Notes under the pieces: model-generated
The model's database searches: none
Told to the model about the DNA's origin: nothing
Seen by the model: the letters and a program-made list of their open reading frames with translations, nothing else
Program-made: the position numbers and the translations under genes
Part shown: positions 33,961 to 43,704 of the stretch, one piece after another
Layout of the letters: the number at the start of each line of letters is the position of its first letter
Position numbering within the stretch: the first letter of the stretch is position 1
NCBI RefSeq assembly: GCF_000283155.1
Contig: NW_004454178.1
Coordinates: 3,178,552 to 3,242,551, forward strand
Source: Ceratotherium simum simum
Taxonomy: Eukaryota; Chordata; Mammalia; Perissodactyla; Rhinocerotidae
DNA: 64,000 nt
Direction of reading: 5' to 3'

Positions 33961-35639
33961 CCACTCCATAACTTTGGAAAACATGATAGTATTGTGCCTA
34001 TTTTGACATTACAGACCACATGAAAACCCATGTGAACACCCATGAAAACAACAAACTAGTAATTAAAATCCTTGCTAAAAATCTCTGAGAAGAAACACAT
34101 GTTGTTAATTCAATTCAATCACTGTCTACTTTGTATCTGTTTGGAAGAAGATAATAAATCACTAATCAACTACTTAGATATTTCTGAACTTTATATGTCA
34201 CTCAGGTCACGGAAAGATATCATTATTTTCATCTCCAATCCTGCCTACTATCAGGAGATGGAAAAGAGAGTTTGGGGTAAGTAAAAAGTACTTTCTAAAT
34301 AAATGACCAGTGATGTTCACAAGGCAAATCATATTATTGAAAGATTATTTGCTTTATTATTCATCTTTTTTGATACTTATACAATATCTGATTTGTCAAA
34401 AGTTAGCCAAACATAAATCTTTTTTGATAATGATTATCAACATAAAGCATCAAACAATTTAATTTTAATATTGCATTTGGTAAGCAATCTGTAAAATCTA
34501 TTCATATCTATTTTTTCTATTTTTGTAAAATAAGCTAGTAGCTGATCATATAAAAAATTATATCTCATCTTTGCAGCATTTTTCCCTCTAATTACTAAAG
34601 ATTTTGTTACTGCTAAAGCAAATTATTTTTCACATTAATAATTGGGAATTGGCCTTTTAATGAGACAAAAGATTCTGTTTACCCTTTTTTTCTTTTTCTT
34701 TCTATAATTATTTATGAAATGAAAATAATTTTTGTTTCTAAAAAATATATATGCTTTTCCATTCTTTTTAGTTGTGTATGGATAAAGAATCATGAACTTT
34801 AACCAATGGCTCTCTCGAATATTGGTATCTATGATTGGCTTCCAGAGAGAACATGAACTTCCAATGGGAACAAAATTCTAAACATTTCTGTCTCTCCCAG
34901 GATATCATTTATTTGTAAACTTTTACACAAGTCAGGTTACCCAATCTCCATATTTTTATTTCTACCTTTATTTCTAACCAAAGTAGAAAAAAGCAAAACC
35001 TATAGGTATTAGAAATGTCTGTCTCTTTCTCGGTCAAAAATAGGAAATCATTTTACAATACAATATTATGAACTATCTTAAGCAAGTTACACTTTTAAAG
35101 TATCATTTTTACTGTTAGTGAAAATTGTGCCATTTACCTTCTGAATTCAATAAAAATTCTCAAACATTGAGATTTAAATTGACGCCTGCAAAGTAACTCC
35201 ATTAAATTACCAAACACCATATCCTTACTTGTCATAAAGCATTGTTACATGTCAACAATGTTGACAAAGCCTTTGTTACAGAGCTTTCTGAGTAGTCCTC
35301 CTACAGCGCAAGAAGAAGACTGTTCTGGTTTCTTCAAGTATCTTGATATATGGGAGAGAATTTCCCCTTGTGAGTCCTTATCATACCCAGGATAATTTTA
35401 ACCATATTTTGTAATCAGTGGTTCTGATTTCTCATCATTTTGTTGGTTGTAGCTCTGAACTAATAAAGAGTTGCAGGTTCATCCAGTGTTCACATGGCCC
35501 TGATTCCGCTGAGCTGTTTTATTTTAACAGACTGTCAGTGTAACCCTGGCCCGTTATCTCACCGCTACCCTGTACTCCACCAGAGCCTCATCCCCTAGCA
35601 GAGGATCTGACACAGGCCAAGGAGGGCAGTCCTTGGAGA
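33961..35639. other. Unique sequence, no gene recognised
   Basis: The frame at 34072-34284 ends near a donor-like GGTAAGTA (34275-34282) but matches no known protein. The rest is AT-rich unique DNA. Confidence 0.35.
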
Positions 35640-35855
35640 CAGTCAGATAATGCTTGAGAGGGATAGCACTCGAGCCAAGTGTCTGGGTTCAAATCATAGG
35701 CTCGCCCTTCTAACTCTGTGACCTTAAGCAAATTACTTAGAGACATTTCTAAAACGTTTTAATGTTTGTAACTATTGCATGTGATTAAATGAGGTAATAC
35801 ATGTATTCAGCAGTGAGCTCTTTATGTAAAAGCTTATTATTGTTATACATTAAAT
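35640..35855 (+). repeat. MIR SINE, sense
   Basis: The MIR order is visible: 'GAGCCAAGTGTCTGGGTTCAAATCATAGGCTCGCCCTTCTAACTCTGTGACCTTAAGCAAATTACTTAGA' (35673-35742), then 'GATTAAATGAGGTAATACATGTATTCAGCAGTGAGC'. Confidence 0.85.
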
Positions 35856-36705
35856 TTTTAAACAAAACAAATAACTGGGAATGGCTTAGATCTAAGGACA
35901 CTCATTTCTATCCACATGCACTAAGCACTGTCTCAGTCTGTTGTAGTCTTACAAGTTCTCTTTTACCATAGTTTTAAGGAACCAAAAGTAGTGCGATTAT
36001 GAATTCTATGGTTTGCAGTTCATCGTGCTTTTTCTAACAAGTATTGAAAAAATATTCTTTTAATAAGATTTTCATAAGTACAATCAAGTAGATTGATGTT
36101 TATAAATGTCTATTCTGCAGGAATTTCTAAAGTGGGATTGGAAATAAACATATTCTAGAAAAGTCATTTCCTCAAATTCTTTCATTTTGTTCCTATTAAA
36201 ATGATGAGTGATGGTATAATAAAACTTCTTGTCAAAAATAAAAGATTGTCATAAAGAAATCCTTCTGATAAGAAGAGCTAGAATAAGAGAAATGTAGCCA
36301 GTTCAATCACATTAAAGAGATAAAGAAAGTGGAGTCAATATGAACAACGATAGTAGATCGTGATTTATATTAAAAAGACATTTCAACTAATGGAATTGTC
36401 TGTTTGTTTTCCAGTGAATAATCTTATGTATTTGGAAGCAGTAGCATCTGTTCTTATATAATAATATATGCAAGAAGGGAAATTAGTTTGTCTTTAACCA
36501 TGTGCAATAAAAACATACTAATTGTGAACTCAAAGAATAATGAAACATTATTTCAACTAAAGTAGAATCAGATCTCAGTTTGTTAATGTTATTCAATGCT
36601 ACATTAAATATAGGCTGGCATGAACAAGTATAAGAACTGAAACATTTTTGGGGGGGTTATTTGGGATAAGATTGCTTACACGTAATGCCATAAACAAATT
36701 ACGTA

Positions 36706-36895
36706 GTTACGAAACAGCATAGACTTTATAATATGAAAGACCTAGGCTTGCAATTTATTATTTTTCTGATCTTGGACAAGGTATTTGAACTCTTTACATT
36801 TAATCTCCTCTAGAAAATGGATAGAATTTTACCTACTTTAGAGAAGATAGAAGATATCATCTACTTGAAGAGTTTAGACTAGGACCTAACTTTAT
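36706..36895 (+). repeat. MIR SINE, sense
   Basis: 'ACAGCATAGACTTTATAATATGAAAGACCTAGGCTTGCAATTTATTATTTTTCTGATCTTGGACAAGGTATTTGAACTC' (36713-36791) followed by 'AAAATGGATAGAATTTTACCTACTT' follows MIR. It is strongly diverged. Confidence 0.7.
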
Positions 36896-37234
36896 GTTAT
36901 ATAATGAAGTCTAAATTTTTTTCTTTCATCCTGCCATTCTTTTTTAAAAAGTATATGAGTTTATAAATAGTTTTTCTTTTTTTATGAAATTTAAACAATT
37001 AGAAGAAAGATGAAATCAGATTGTACTAATTAAAGTCATACACTTTAAAATTGACTTTCAGGGGTCAATGCATATTGCTGTAAACAATATTGCATAAAAT
37101 GCAGCTATTTAACAAAGGATTTAAATATTTGCTTATTTTATTTCTATATGATCCCTTTATCTTAAGATTTATATCTCCCTTATTTAAGGAATGTTTATGA
37201 AGCTTGAAAAAAGATAAAAGGACTGACTAATGAT

Positions 37235-37475
37235 CAGTCTCTTGTACATGCCAGGCATGTTTCTATCTTAGAGCCTTCATTCACTGTTCCCACTGCTTGG
37301 ATTGTGTGTCCCACACTTACAAGGCTAATTTCTTCCTTTGCTTTAGGTTTTTACTCAAAAGCCACTTTCCCCGTGAAGTCTTCTACATGCCATTTTATCT
37401 AAAATTTCAACCTACATTCTTCTCTCATTGTTTTTTTCCTTAGTACACATTACTGTAACATATTACATAATGTGC
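37235..37475 (+). repeat. L2 LINE fragment, sense
   Basis: 'CACTGTTCCCACTGCTTGGATTGTGTG', 'CCTTTGCTTTAGGTTTTTACTCAAAAGCCACTTTCCCCGTGAAGTCTTC' and 'TAGTACACATTACTGTAACATATTACATAATG' follow sense L2 order. Confidence 0.7.
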
Positions 37476-38552
37476 TCCCTTAACTTGGAGGAAGATTTCA
37501 TAGAAGTAAAGAGACCTTGCTAAAGGAGAAATAAATTTTGAAATACGTAAAAATGGCTAAGACAAGAGCTTATATTGGAATAGGACACAATTGAGATTTA
37601 GAGCCAGATGAAAAGAATTGTGATGATAAGGAAGAGACTTCACTAGTCTTGAAAGGCAACATAAGAAAGATGAATTTAATATGAAGATTTAGAGGATGTT
37701 TATGGATGGTTAGAGGCAGTGAGAATTCAAAACACTAAGAAGACAAGCTTTACTGCTTACTGAATTTATCAGGGAAGAAGACAGACACCTTAAAAGAGAA
37801 GCTGACAAAATATATCAATAACAATTGCATCACTTTGCACAATACTGTAACACTTCTAGCGTTAAATAGATAACTGCTCATCTAAAGGGAAAAAATGGAC
37901 ATAACTTCTCTATTTCATAATTTCTCAGTTAAATGAAAAATACTTTGATTTACGTAATTAAATATATAGTTTAAGGACCTTTCTCCTCTTTCATTTTTTT
38001 ATATTTTAAGGAAACTATGCAAGTAGCATTTTTAACTCAAAAAACTATTCTCCTGATGTAACTCCTGTGTGTTTTATCTTACAATAAAAATGTTAAATCT
38101 TTCCATTTTCTCAACTTTTATAGCATCTGTGCTATACTGGAGACTTTCTGACTCCATAATTTCTTTATATGAGTTTTCATAATCTTTCCATGGAAATAAA
38201 ATTTTTGTCACAAACGCTCCAAATGTCCAACTTAGATGAACTCTCTGTAACTGAATTTTCTGCATATGAAACATTCTCCTTATTTAATAGCAATACAGAC
38301 TACACAGTAAGACATTAATCATAAACAATTTTAAATGCATATGACTATTTTCATCTCAGTGTATATATGTGACTTCTTTGACATAGAAAAAACTAAAGTT
38401 ACAAAGTCATTGTGAAAATGACAACTCTGAATATATTTTCCCCCAAAATTTTAACATAACTTTTGTTTGTTCTGCTGTCTTAGAGAAGACGATGTCTTAT
38501 GAGATTTCCCCACATTCTACAGTAGATACTTTTTGCCCATCTGCTTTCAGAG

Positions 38553-39205
38553 ATGCAATAGAGGATAGAGGTTCAGAGAGTACATTCTAGTATTATAACC
38601 ACCGGGGTTTAAATTCTGACTTTGTCACTTATTAGTGGTGCTATGGACTGAATTGTGTCTTCCCAAATTTCATATGTTGAAGTGTTAATCCCCAATGTGA
38701 CTGTATTTGGAGACAGTGCCTAAAAGGAGTATAAGGAAGTAATTGAGATTAAATGAAGTCATCAGGGTGGGACATTGATCCCATAGAATTAGTGTCCATA
38801 TAAGAAGAGAGACCAGAGACCCCTTGACCTCTCTCTCTCTCTTTCTCTATACCATGAGGACACAGAGAGAAGGTGGACGTCTGAAGCCAGGAAAAGAGCT
38901 CTCACCAGAAACCAACCATGCTGGCACCTTGATCTTGAACTTCTGGCTTCCACAACTCTGAGAAAATAAATTTCTGTTGTTTAAGCCGCCCAGCCTGTGG
39001 TATTTTGTTAGGGCAGCCTGAATAGACTAATACATGTGGTATGACTTTCAACTGGTTGCTTTAACATTTCTATGCTTCAATTTCCACAACTGTAAAAAGT
39101 GTAACCACGGTATTTACATATTTTGAGTCACTGTGAGGTTTATTTGAGATAATATGTTTAAAAAGTCTGGCACATAATATATGGTCAATGAATGTTATTT
39201 ATTAT
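38553..39205 (+). repeat. MIR SINE split by an LTR insertion
   Basis: The left half, 38553-38638, reads 'GCAATAGAGGATAGAGGTTCAGAGAG', then 'GGGTTTAAATTCTGACTTTGTCACTTATTAG'. The right half, 39035-39205, resumes with 'TATGACTTTCAACTGGTTGCTTTAACATTTCTATGCTTCAATTTCCACAACTGTAAAAAG' and ends in 'TCTGGCACATAATATATGGTCAATGAATG'. Joined, the two halves give one MIR in the usual order. The LTR at 38639-39034 lies in the middle. Confidence 0.88.
38639..39034 (+). mobile_element. Solo MLT1-type LTR (ERVL-MaLR)
   Basis: It starts TGCTATGGACTGAATTGTGT and contains 'CATATGTTGAAGTGTTAATCCCCAATGTGACTGTATTTGGAGACAG', 'ATAAGAAGAG', 'CCATGAGGACACAGAGAGAAGG' and 'GAGAAAATAAATTTCTGTTGTTTAAGCC', ending in AGACTAATACA. 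That is the standard layout of an MLT1-class LTR. The 5-bp flanks AGTGG (38634-38638) and TGTGG (39035-39039) differ at one base. No internal retroviral region is present, so this is a solo LTR. Confidence 0.93.
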
Positions 39206-40544
39206 ACTTATAATTAGTTATAAATATATATGTAAAATATGTATAAAAATGTAATAAAAAGTTGTTAGTCGTGTAAAATTTATTATCAAAGTATTTTAAG
39301 TATGCCCCACACAAAACATGTATAAATTATAACTTTCCAGATAGAAAAAACATAAAAGGTGACAAATTTCATCAATTTTAATGCAGTTATGGAATCATGA
39401 AAAATTTTCATCATTTCAACCCCTCAATGTATTTATCAGTTTATACTGGACATCTTTTGTAGTGGATAATGAAATATTGAATATGATTCTAAATGAAACC
39501 TATATAGCCCATATTAAAATTAAAATTGGTTTTCAAATTAAATGATTTTTTAAGAATAATGAAGTTTATTCTACTAAATGTAGTGTTCTCTTTTAGAGAT
39601 AGTAAAGAGTAGAGGGACTTTTATGGGGCAATATGTTTGCTGTTTCCCATCCAATACTCGAGAGTGAAGAAAAGACATTCCTCCCCTCTTCAAACCAATC
39701 GAACAGCCTGTTTCCATGTCTTTTGCTCAATTGACTCAAATTGTTTTTCAGCATCAGACTGTGAGTAAGGAGATAGAACAAGAAGGAAGGTAAGCATAAA
39801 AAACGTAATTTGCTCAGAAAGTTCATTTACACTCTGGTTAAAAGGACATAATTGCCACTCTTGGAGGCCTGAGACCTATTCTCATCAAAGAATCTATCAA
39901 AACATCAGGATGTGCACAGATATGCAGAAAGAAACGAGAGAAAAAACAAATAGAAGTAGGAAATGACGAACAATCAATAGTAATATTGCAACAAAGTTTT
40001 AGAATCCATTTTGCAGGTAGAGTGAAAAATCTCTGATATGATCTAACATTATATAAATTCAGAAATAGTAAAGGAGTTATTTAATATACATTAAAAAGTA
40101 TTGAAATTAACGTAAATAAAGATTTATGTTAACATAAATGTAACAGAAAGAAAGAGAACCAATGTAACTACACATCGTCATTTGGCATAGGCTTTGCCTG
40201 TGATTCTTGAAATTTTCCAATATCACTTTCATTAACTTCAAGAAATCTTCCATCTTCTATGGATTTTCAGTTTCATTTTTCAGCCACTCGATATTTCATT
40301 TACCTTGTCTTGTTTACAACATCCATTATCAGAGAGACAGTCAACCCAAAAGATGATTCAATGGATAGGGACAGATAACGGGGTTAAGTGGAGTGGGATT
40401 TAAAAGTAGAACAATTATGATGAATTATTATTGATTAGTGAAATTTTCGTGTCTTTATAATGTTTGCCTTTCTACGAAACAAGAGAACCGAGAGTCAGAT
40501 AATGGGTACCCAGATAAAAAGATTTCTTGTCTCACCTACTCCTC
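39206..40544. other. Unique AT-rich sequence, nothing recognised
   Basis: The minus-strand frame at 39593-39826 has no recognisable product. I see no named repeat. Confidence 0.4.
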
Positions 40545-41345
40545 AATGTTCCGCTCTGGATCCCCTTTTCTATTTTTTCTGCCATCACTCCCTGAATGAT
40601 CTCATGGTTTCACTTATTTTCTATGTGTTGAAGATTCCCTAATCTATATATCCAAACTAGATCACCTTGCTGAACTCAAAGTTCGTATCTCCTAGTCTAT
40701 AGGGTGTTTCCACTTGGCTTCTCTATCTCATTAGGTACAAACCAAGTCATTTCCCCCCTTCTCCCTTTGAACCGATTCTTCTCTCCTCATATGCTACTTA
40801 TCTCAATGAATGGCTTCTCCATCCACTCAGTTTTCCAAACCAACAAACTGATGATCATCCTTGACTCCTCCGTCACTCCCCAAATCTAATTACTCACTAT
40901 GTGCTGTAATTCTACCTCTTAAACATCTCTGTATCCCTTCACTTCTTTATTCTACTGTCACTATGTCACTCCAGGCCACCATCAGCTAATGCTTGCACTA
41001 CTGTGGCTTCCACAAGTATCTCTGCCTCTCATCTTTACCTAATTTCTACTCATCTGTCAAGTATCCATTTAAGCACTACTTCTGCTAAAAACCTTCCCTG
41101 GAGAGGACACGCACACACACACCTTACAAACACACACCTTATACACACATTCCCAAGGGCAGATGCTCCTGATAATTCCTTACCTAGCACTTTGTACTGT
41201 AGAACACTTAACACACTCAGTTGCAATTAATATCAAACTTCTCTGAAAGACTATATGACTGTAACTTCCTCATCACTGTGCCCTTAGTGATTTGCTCAAT
41301 GCCAGGCATATAATTGAGACTTTATAATATAATATTCAAAATTCA
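40545..41345 (+). repeat. L2 LINE 3' region, sense (~0.8 kb)
   Basis: L2 sense landmarks: 'TGGCTTCTCCATCCACTCAGTTTTCC', 'GATGATCATCCTTGACTCCTCCGTCACTCCCCAAATCTAATTACTCAC', 'TCCAGGCCACCATCAGC', 'TTTCTACTCATCTGTCAAGTATCCATTTAAGCACTACTTCTGCTAAAAACCTTCCCTGG', 'AGCACTTTGTACTGTAGAAC' and 'CTCAATGCCAGGCATATAATTGAGAC'. A small CA-rich patch lies at 41108-41150. Frames at 40460-41230 are by-products. Confidence 0.9.
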
Positions 41346-41942
41346 CTTATTAAAAGAATTTAAAAAACCTACTTGTGGAGGAGAGTTGGGGTATAAACAG
41401 TAGAGGTTCTATGTTCTATACAGGAGGGCTTAGTGGTGAACTACTGTCTTAGAAATGAGTAGAAGTTTAACAGGAACTTGTCTTAATTCTGTACTTGTTA
41501 TGAGAGCAGTTTTAAAAGTACATTTTATGTATTTATGGGAGCAGCTGAAAGATATTGGAATAGTAGCAAAGCCCTCTCACCTCACCCCAAAGTACTGACA
41601 TAGGACCTATACAATTGAAAATGTTTATATTTTTTCATGCAACTGATATGAGTAAAAGGCAAGAGTAATTGTGTGAAAAATACAAAAATAAACACATTCT
41701 TTCAATTTCTCAAGTAAAAATAATTTTGCTGAGCGAATGGCAAGATTTCCTTAAAGCAGGGTGATGGGCACAGTCCCTAGGCTCCAACTTGCCTGACGTG
41801 GTAACTCCATCACCACATTTAGTAAAGTCTATAGGCTATTTAATTGCTTTCCATTTTAGGTTTTAGCTATATTCCTCAGAATTTCAAATAAGCTTTCTAG
41901 GCCAAAAAGCCATGGGAATGGCCCATCAAAAAACAGAGAATT

Positions 41943-42332
41943 CAGTTTGTTGAGAGTTTTTATCATGAATGGATGTTAAATTTTTTCAAATGCTTTTTCT
42001 GCGTCTATTGAAATGATCAGATGATTTTTGTCTTTCCTTCTGCTGTGGTATATCATATTGACTGATTTGTAGATGTTGAACCATTCTTGCATCCCTGGAA
42101 TAAATCTCATTTGATTGTGGTGCATGATTCTTTTAACGTACTATTTAATTCAGTTAGCTATTATTTTGTTGAGGATTTTTGCATCTATGTTCATCAGGGA
42201 TATTGGCCTGTAATTTTCTTTTCTTGTAGTGTCCTTGTCTGGTTTTGGTATCAGCGTAATGCAGCCCTCATAAAATGAGTTTGGAAGTATTTCATCCTCT
42301 TCTATGTTTTGGAAGAGTTTAAGAATTGGTAT
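41943..42332 (-). mobile_element. L1 ORF2 (reverse transcriptase) fragment, inverted
   Basis: The reverse complement reads as the first part of the L1 reverse-transcriptase domain, with decayed '[11 protein letters not shown]', '[18 protein letters not shown]', '[11 protein letters not shown]' and '[13 protein letters not shown]'. It ends in 'HPFMIKTLNKL' at the 41943 side. The sense L1 piece starting near 43705 begins at the next L1 position ('KLGIEG'-like), so the two look like one element with its 5' part inverted. 42333-42423 is less certain; 42382-42420 is antisense L1 text. Confidence 0.9.
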
Positions 42333-42423
42333 GGATGGAAACTCATGCAGGGTTTCTATGTTACAGTCTTGAGGTAGATTTCGTTTATTGTGTTGAAGTA
42401 TATTCCCTCTATACCCAGTTTGT

Positions 42424-43680
42424 CACTAACCTCCACAGATACTAGACAGGCTGGGCCTGCCACAAATGTGAGACCCAGCTCTGCAACACCACTGTGCACT
42501 TTGGAAAGAGGGGGATGTTGGGGTAGCCTCTGAAATGGGAAGCAGCAATCGAGACTGTCAGCAAGGCAGACACAACCTTGTGTTAAGTTCTAGCTTAAAG
42601 ATTCTGAAAAATATCCTTGTGTCTGGTGCATGACTAAGCCCCCTAGCTGGAGGCCCAAGCTCTACATTGTGAACTTGCAGTGGGCCCTGGAGGATGACCG
42701 GGCTGCTCTAAAACTCCACGGGAAGTGTGATGACGACATGCAGCTCACCATGTACAAGCTGGGCCTGGAGATTCCCCTCTATAGCAGGTGGCAGGACTCC
42801 GTCTGCCCCTGGTGACTCCCCTGCATGCGGGTGAAGAAAGAAGCCCCAGGTGGAAGTCACTGTGCAGAAGCAGAGAGGAGGCTCTGCCCTGATTAACTCA
42901 GCCCCCATCCTGGAGGGCTGGTTTGGCAGGGTGGCACCAAATGCACAAAAAGGAAGAAAGTAGCATAACCTCTTGTTTGATGAAGAACAATGGCAATTTG
43001 CAGATGGCCAGGACTCTTATTCACAGGCAAGTGACACCCTGAAGGCCAGGGTCCCCTCACAGGTGTACTGAGAGTTCCTGGGGTGTGACACTTCAACTAT
43101 GACATTTTTAGCCATTTGTCCGTCCTTGTGGAAAGCCCCCTTGCAGCACTGTGGTTGGGCTTAACTGTTAAAGTCACCTCCCACCTATCCAGCCTCTCTA
43201 CACACAGAGGTGGCAGTGATGCCTTTCTGTCAGAGGAGAATTCAGATAATTTCATACCTGGCTGGCCAAGAGGAAGCACATGACTGCCTTACCTCATTCA
43301 TCAGGCTAGTCTCAGGTGCCTCAACCCTATTTCTACTACTTTTTACTAAAAATGTTAACTCTATAAAAATATTTTTCAGTATTGAGTACGTGGTAAAGGG
43401 TTAGTTTTGAGCCTGAGCTCTAAGCAGATCTTTTTTTATTTTATTTGTTTTTATGGCGAAGGAGATTGGCCCTGAGCTAACGTCTGTGTCAATATTTCCT
43501 CTATTTTGTATGTGGGATGCTGCCACAGCATGGCTGGTGGGTGAGTGGTGTAGGTCTGTTCCCAGGATCTGAACACTTGAACCTGGGTCGCTGAAGCAGA
43601 GTGCACCAAACTTAACCACTACGCCAGCAGGCCAGCCCCAGAACATTTTATTCCTATTAAACATCTCTGCACTGTCAGAA
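42424..43680 (+). pseudogene. SIRT7: Processed pseudogene of SIRT7, 5'-truncated, interrupted by an ERE SINE
   Basis: This is an intronless, dead copy of the last ~185 codons and the 3' UTR of sirtuin 7, a NAD-dependent deacylase of the nucleolus with about 400 residues. Residual coding sequence runs from about 42431 to a stop at 42966-42968. Recognisable pieces are CHKC (42458-42469, the second zinc-binding cysteine pair of sirtuins), 'VHFGKRG', 'KLYIVNLQW', 'ALKLHGKCDD', 'LGLEIP', 'YSRWQD' and a C-terminal 'CTKRKKVA'-like end. Its disabling changes are in-frame stops at 42443-42445 and 42524-42526, one-base deletions near 42585 and 42607, a stop at 42813-42815 and another frameshift near 42932. 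The N-terminal half, including most of the NAD-binding fold, is absent. The 3' UTR continues to about 43425. After the SINE at 43438-43639 it resumes at 43640 with an ATTAAA signal (43656-43661). The open stretch 42630-42815 is its best-preserved reading frame. The identity comes from protein-level recognition and I consider it firm. It is not a functional sirtuin. Confidence 0.93.
43438..43639 (-). mobile_element. ERE2-like SINE, antisense, inside the SIRT7 pseudogene
   Basis: The reverse complement begins GGGGCTGGCCTGCTGGCGTAG at 43639 and contains 'CCATGCTGTGGCAGCATCCCACATACAAAATAG' and 'GTTAGCTCAGGGCCAATC'. The complement of its A-rich tail lies at about 43438-43452. The flanks AGATCTTTTTTTA (from 43426) and AGAACATTTTA (43640-43650) form a plausible but imperfect TSD within the pseudogene 3' UTR. 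The minus frame at 43401-43664 is a translation of the SINE. Confidence 0.92.
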
Positions 43681-43704
43681 ATTATAGAACATACTTCTCT
43701 ATAT

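Noticed and set aside
42630..42815. Possible functional sirtuin-like peptide
   Set aside because: It is an open piece of a frameshifted, 5'-truncated SIRT7 retrocopy with stops on both sides. The NAD-binding half is missing.
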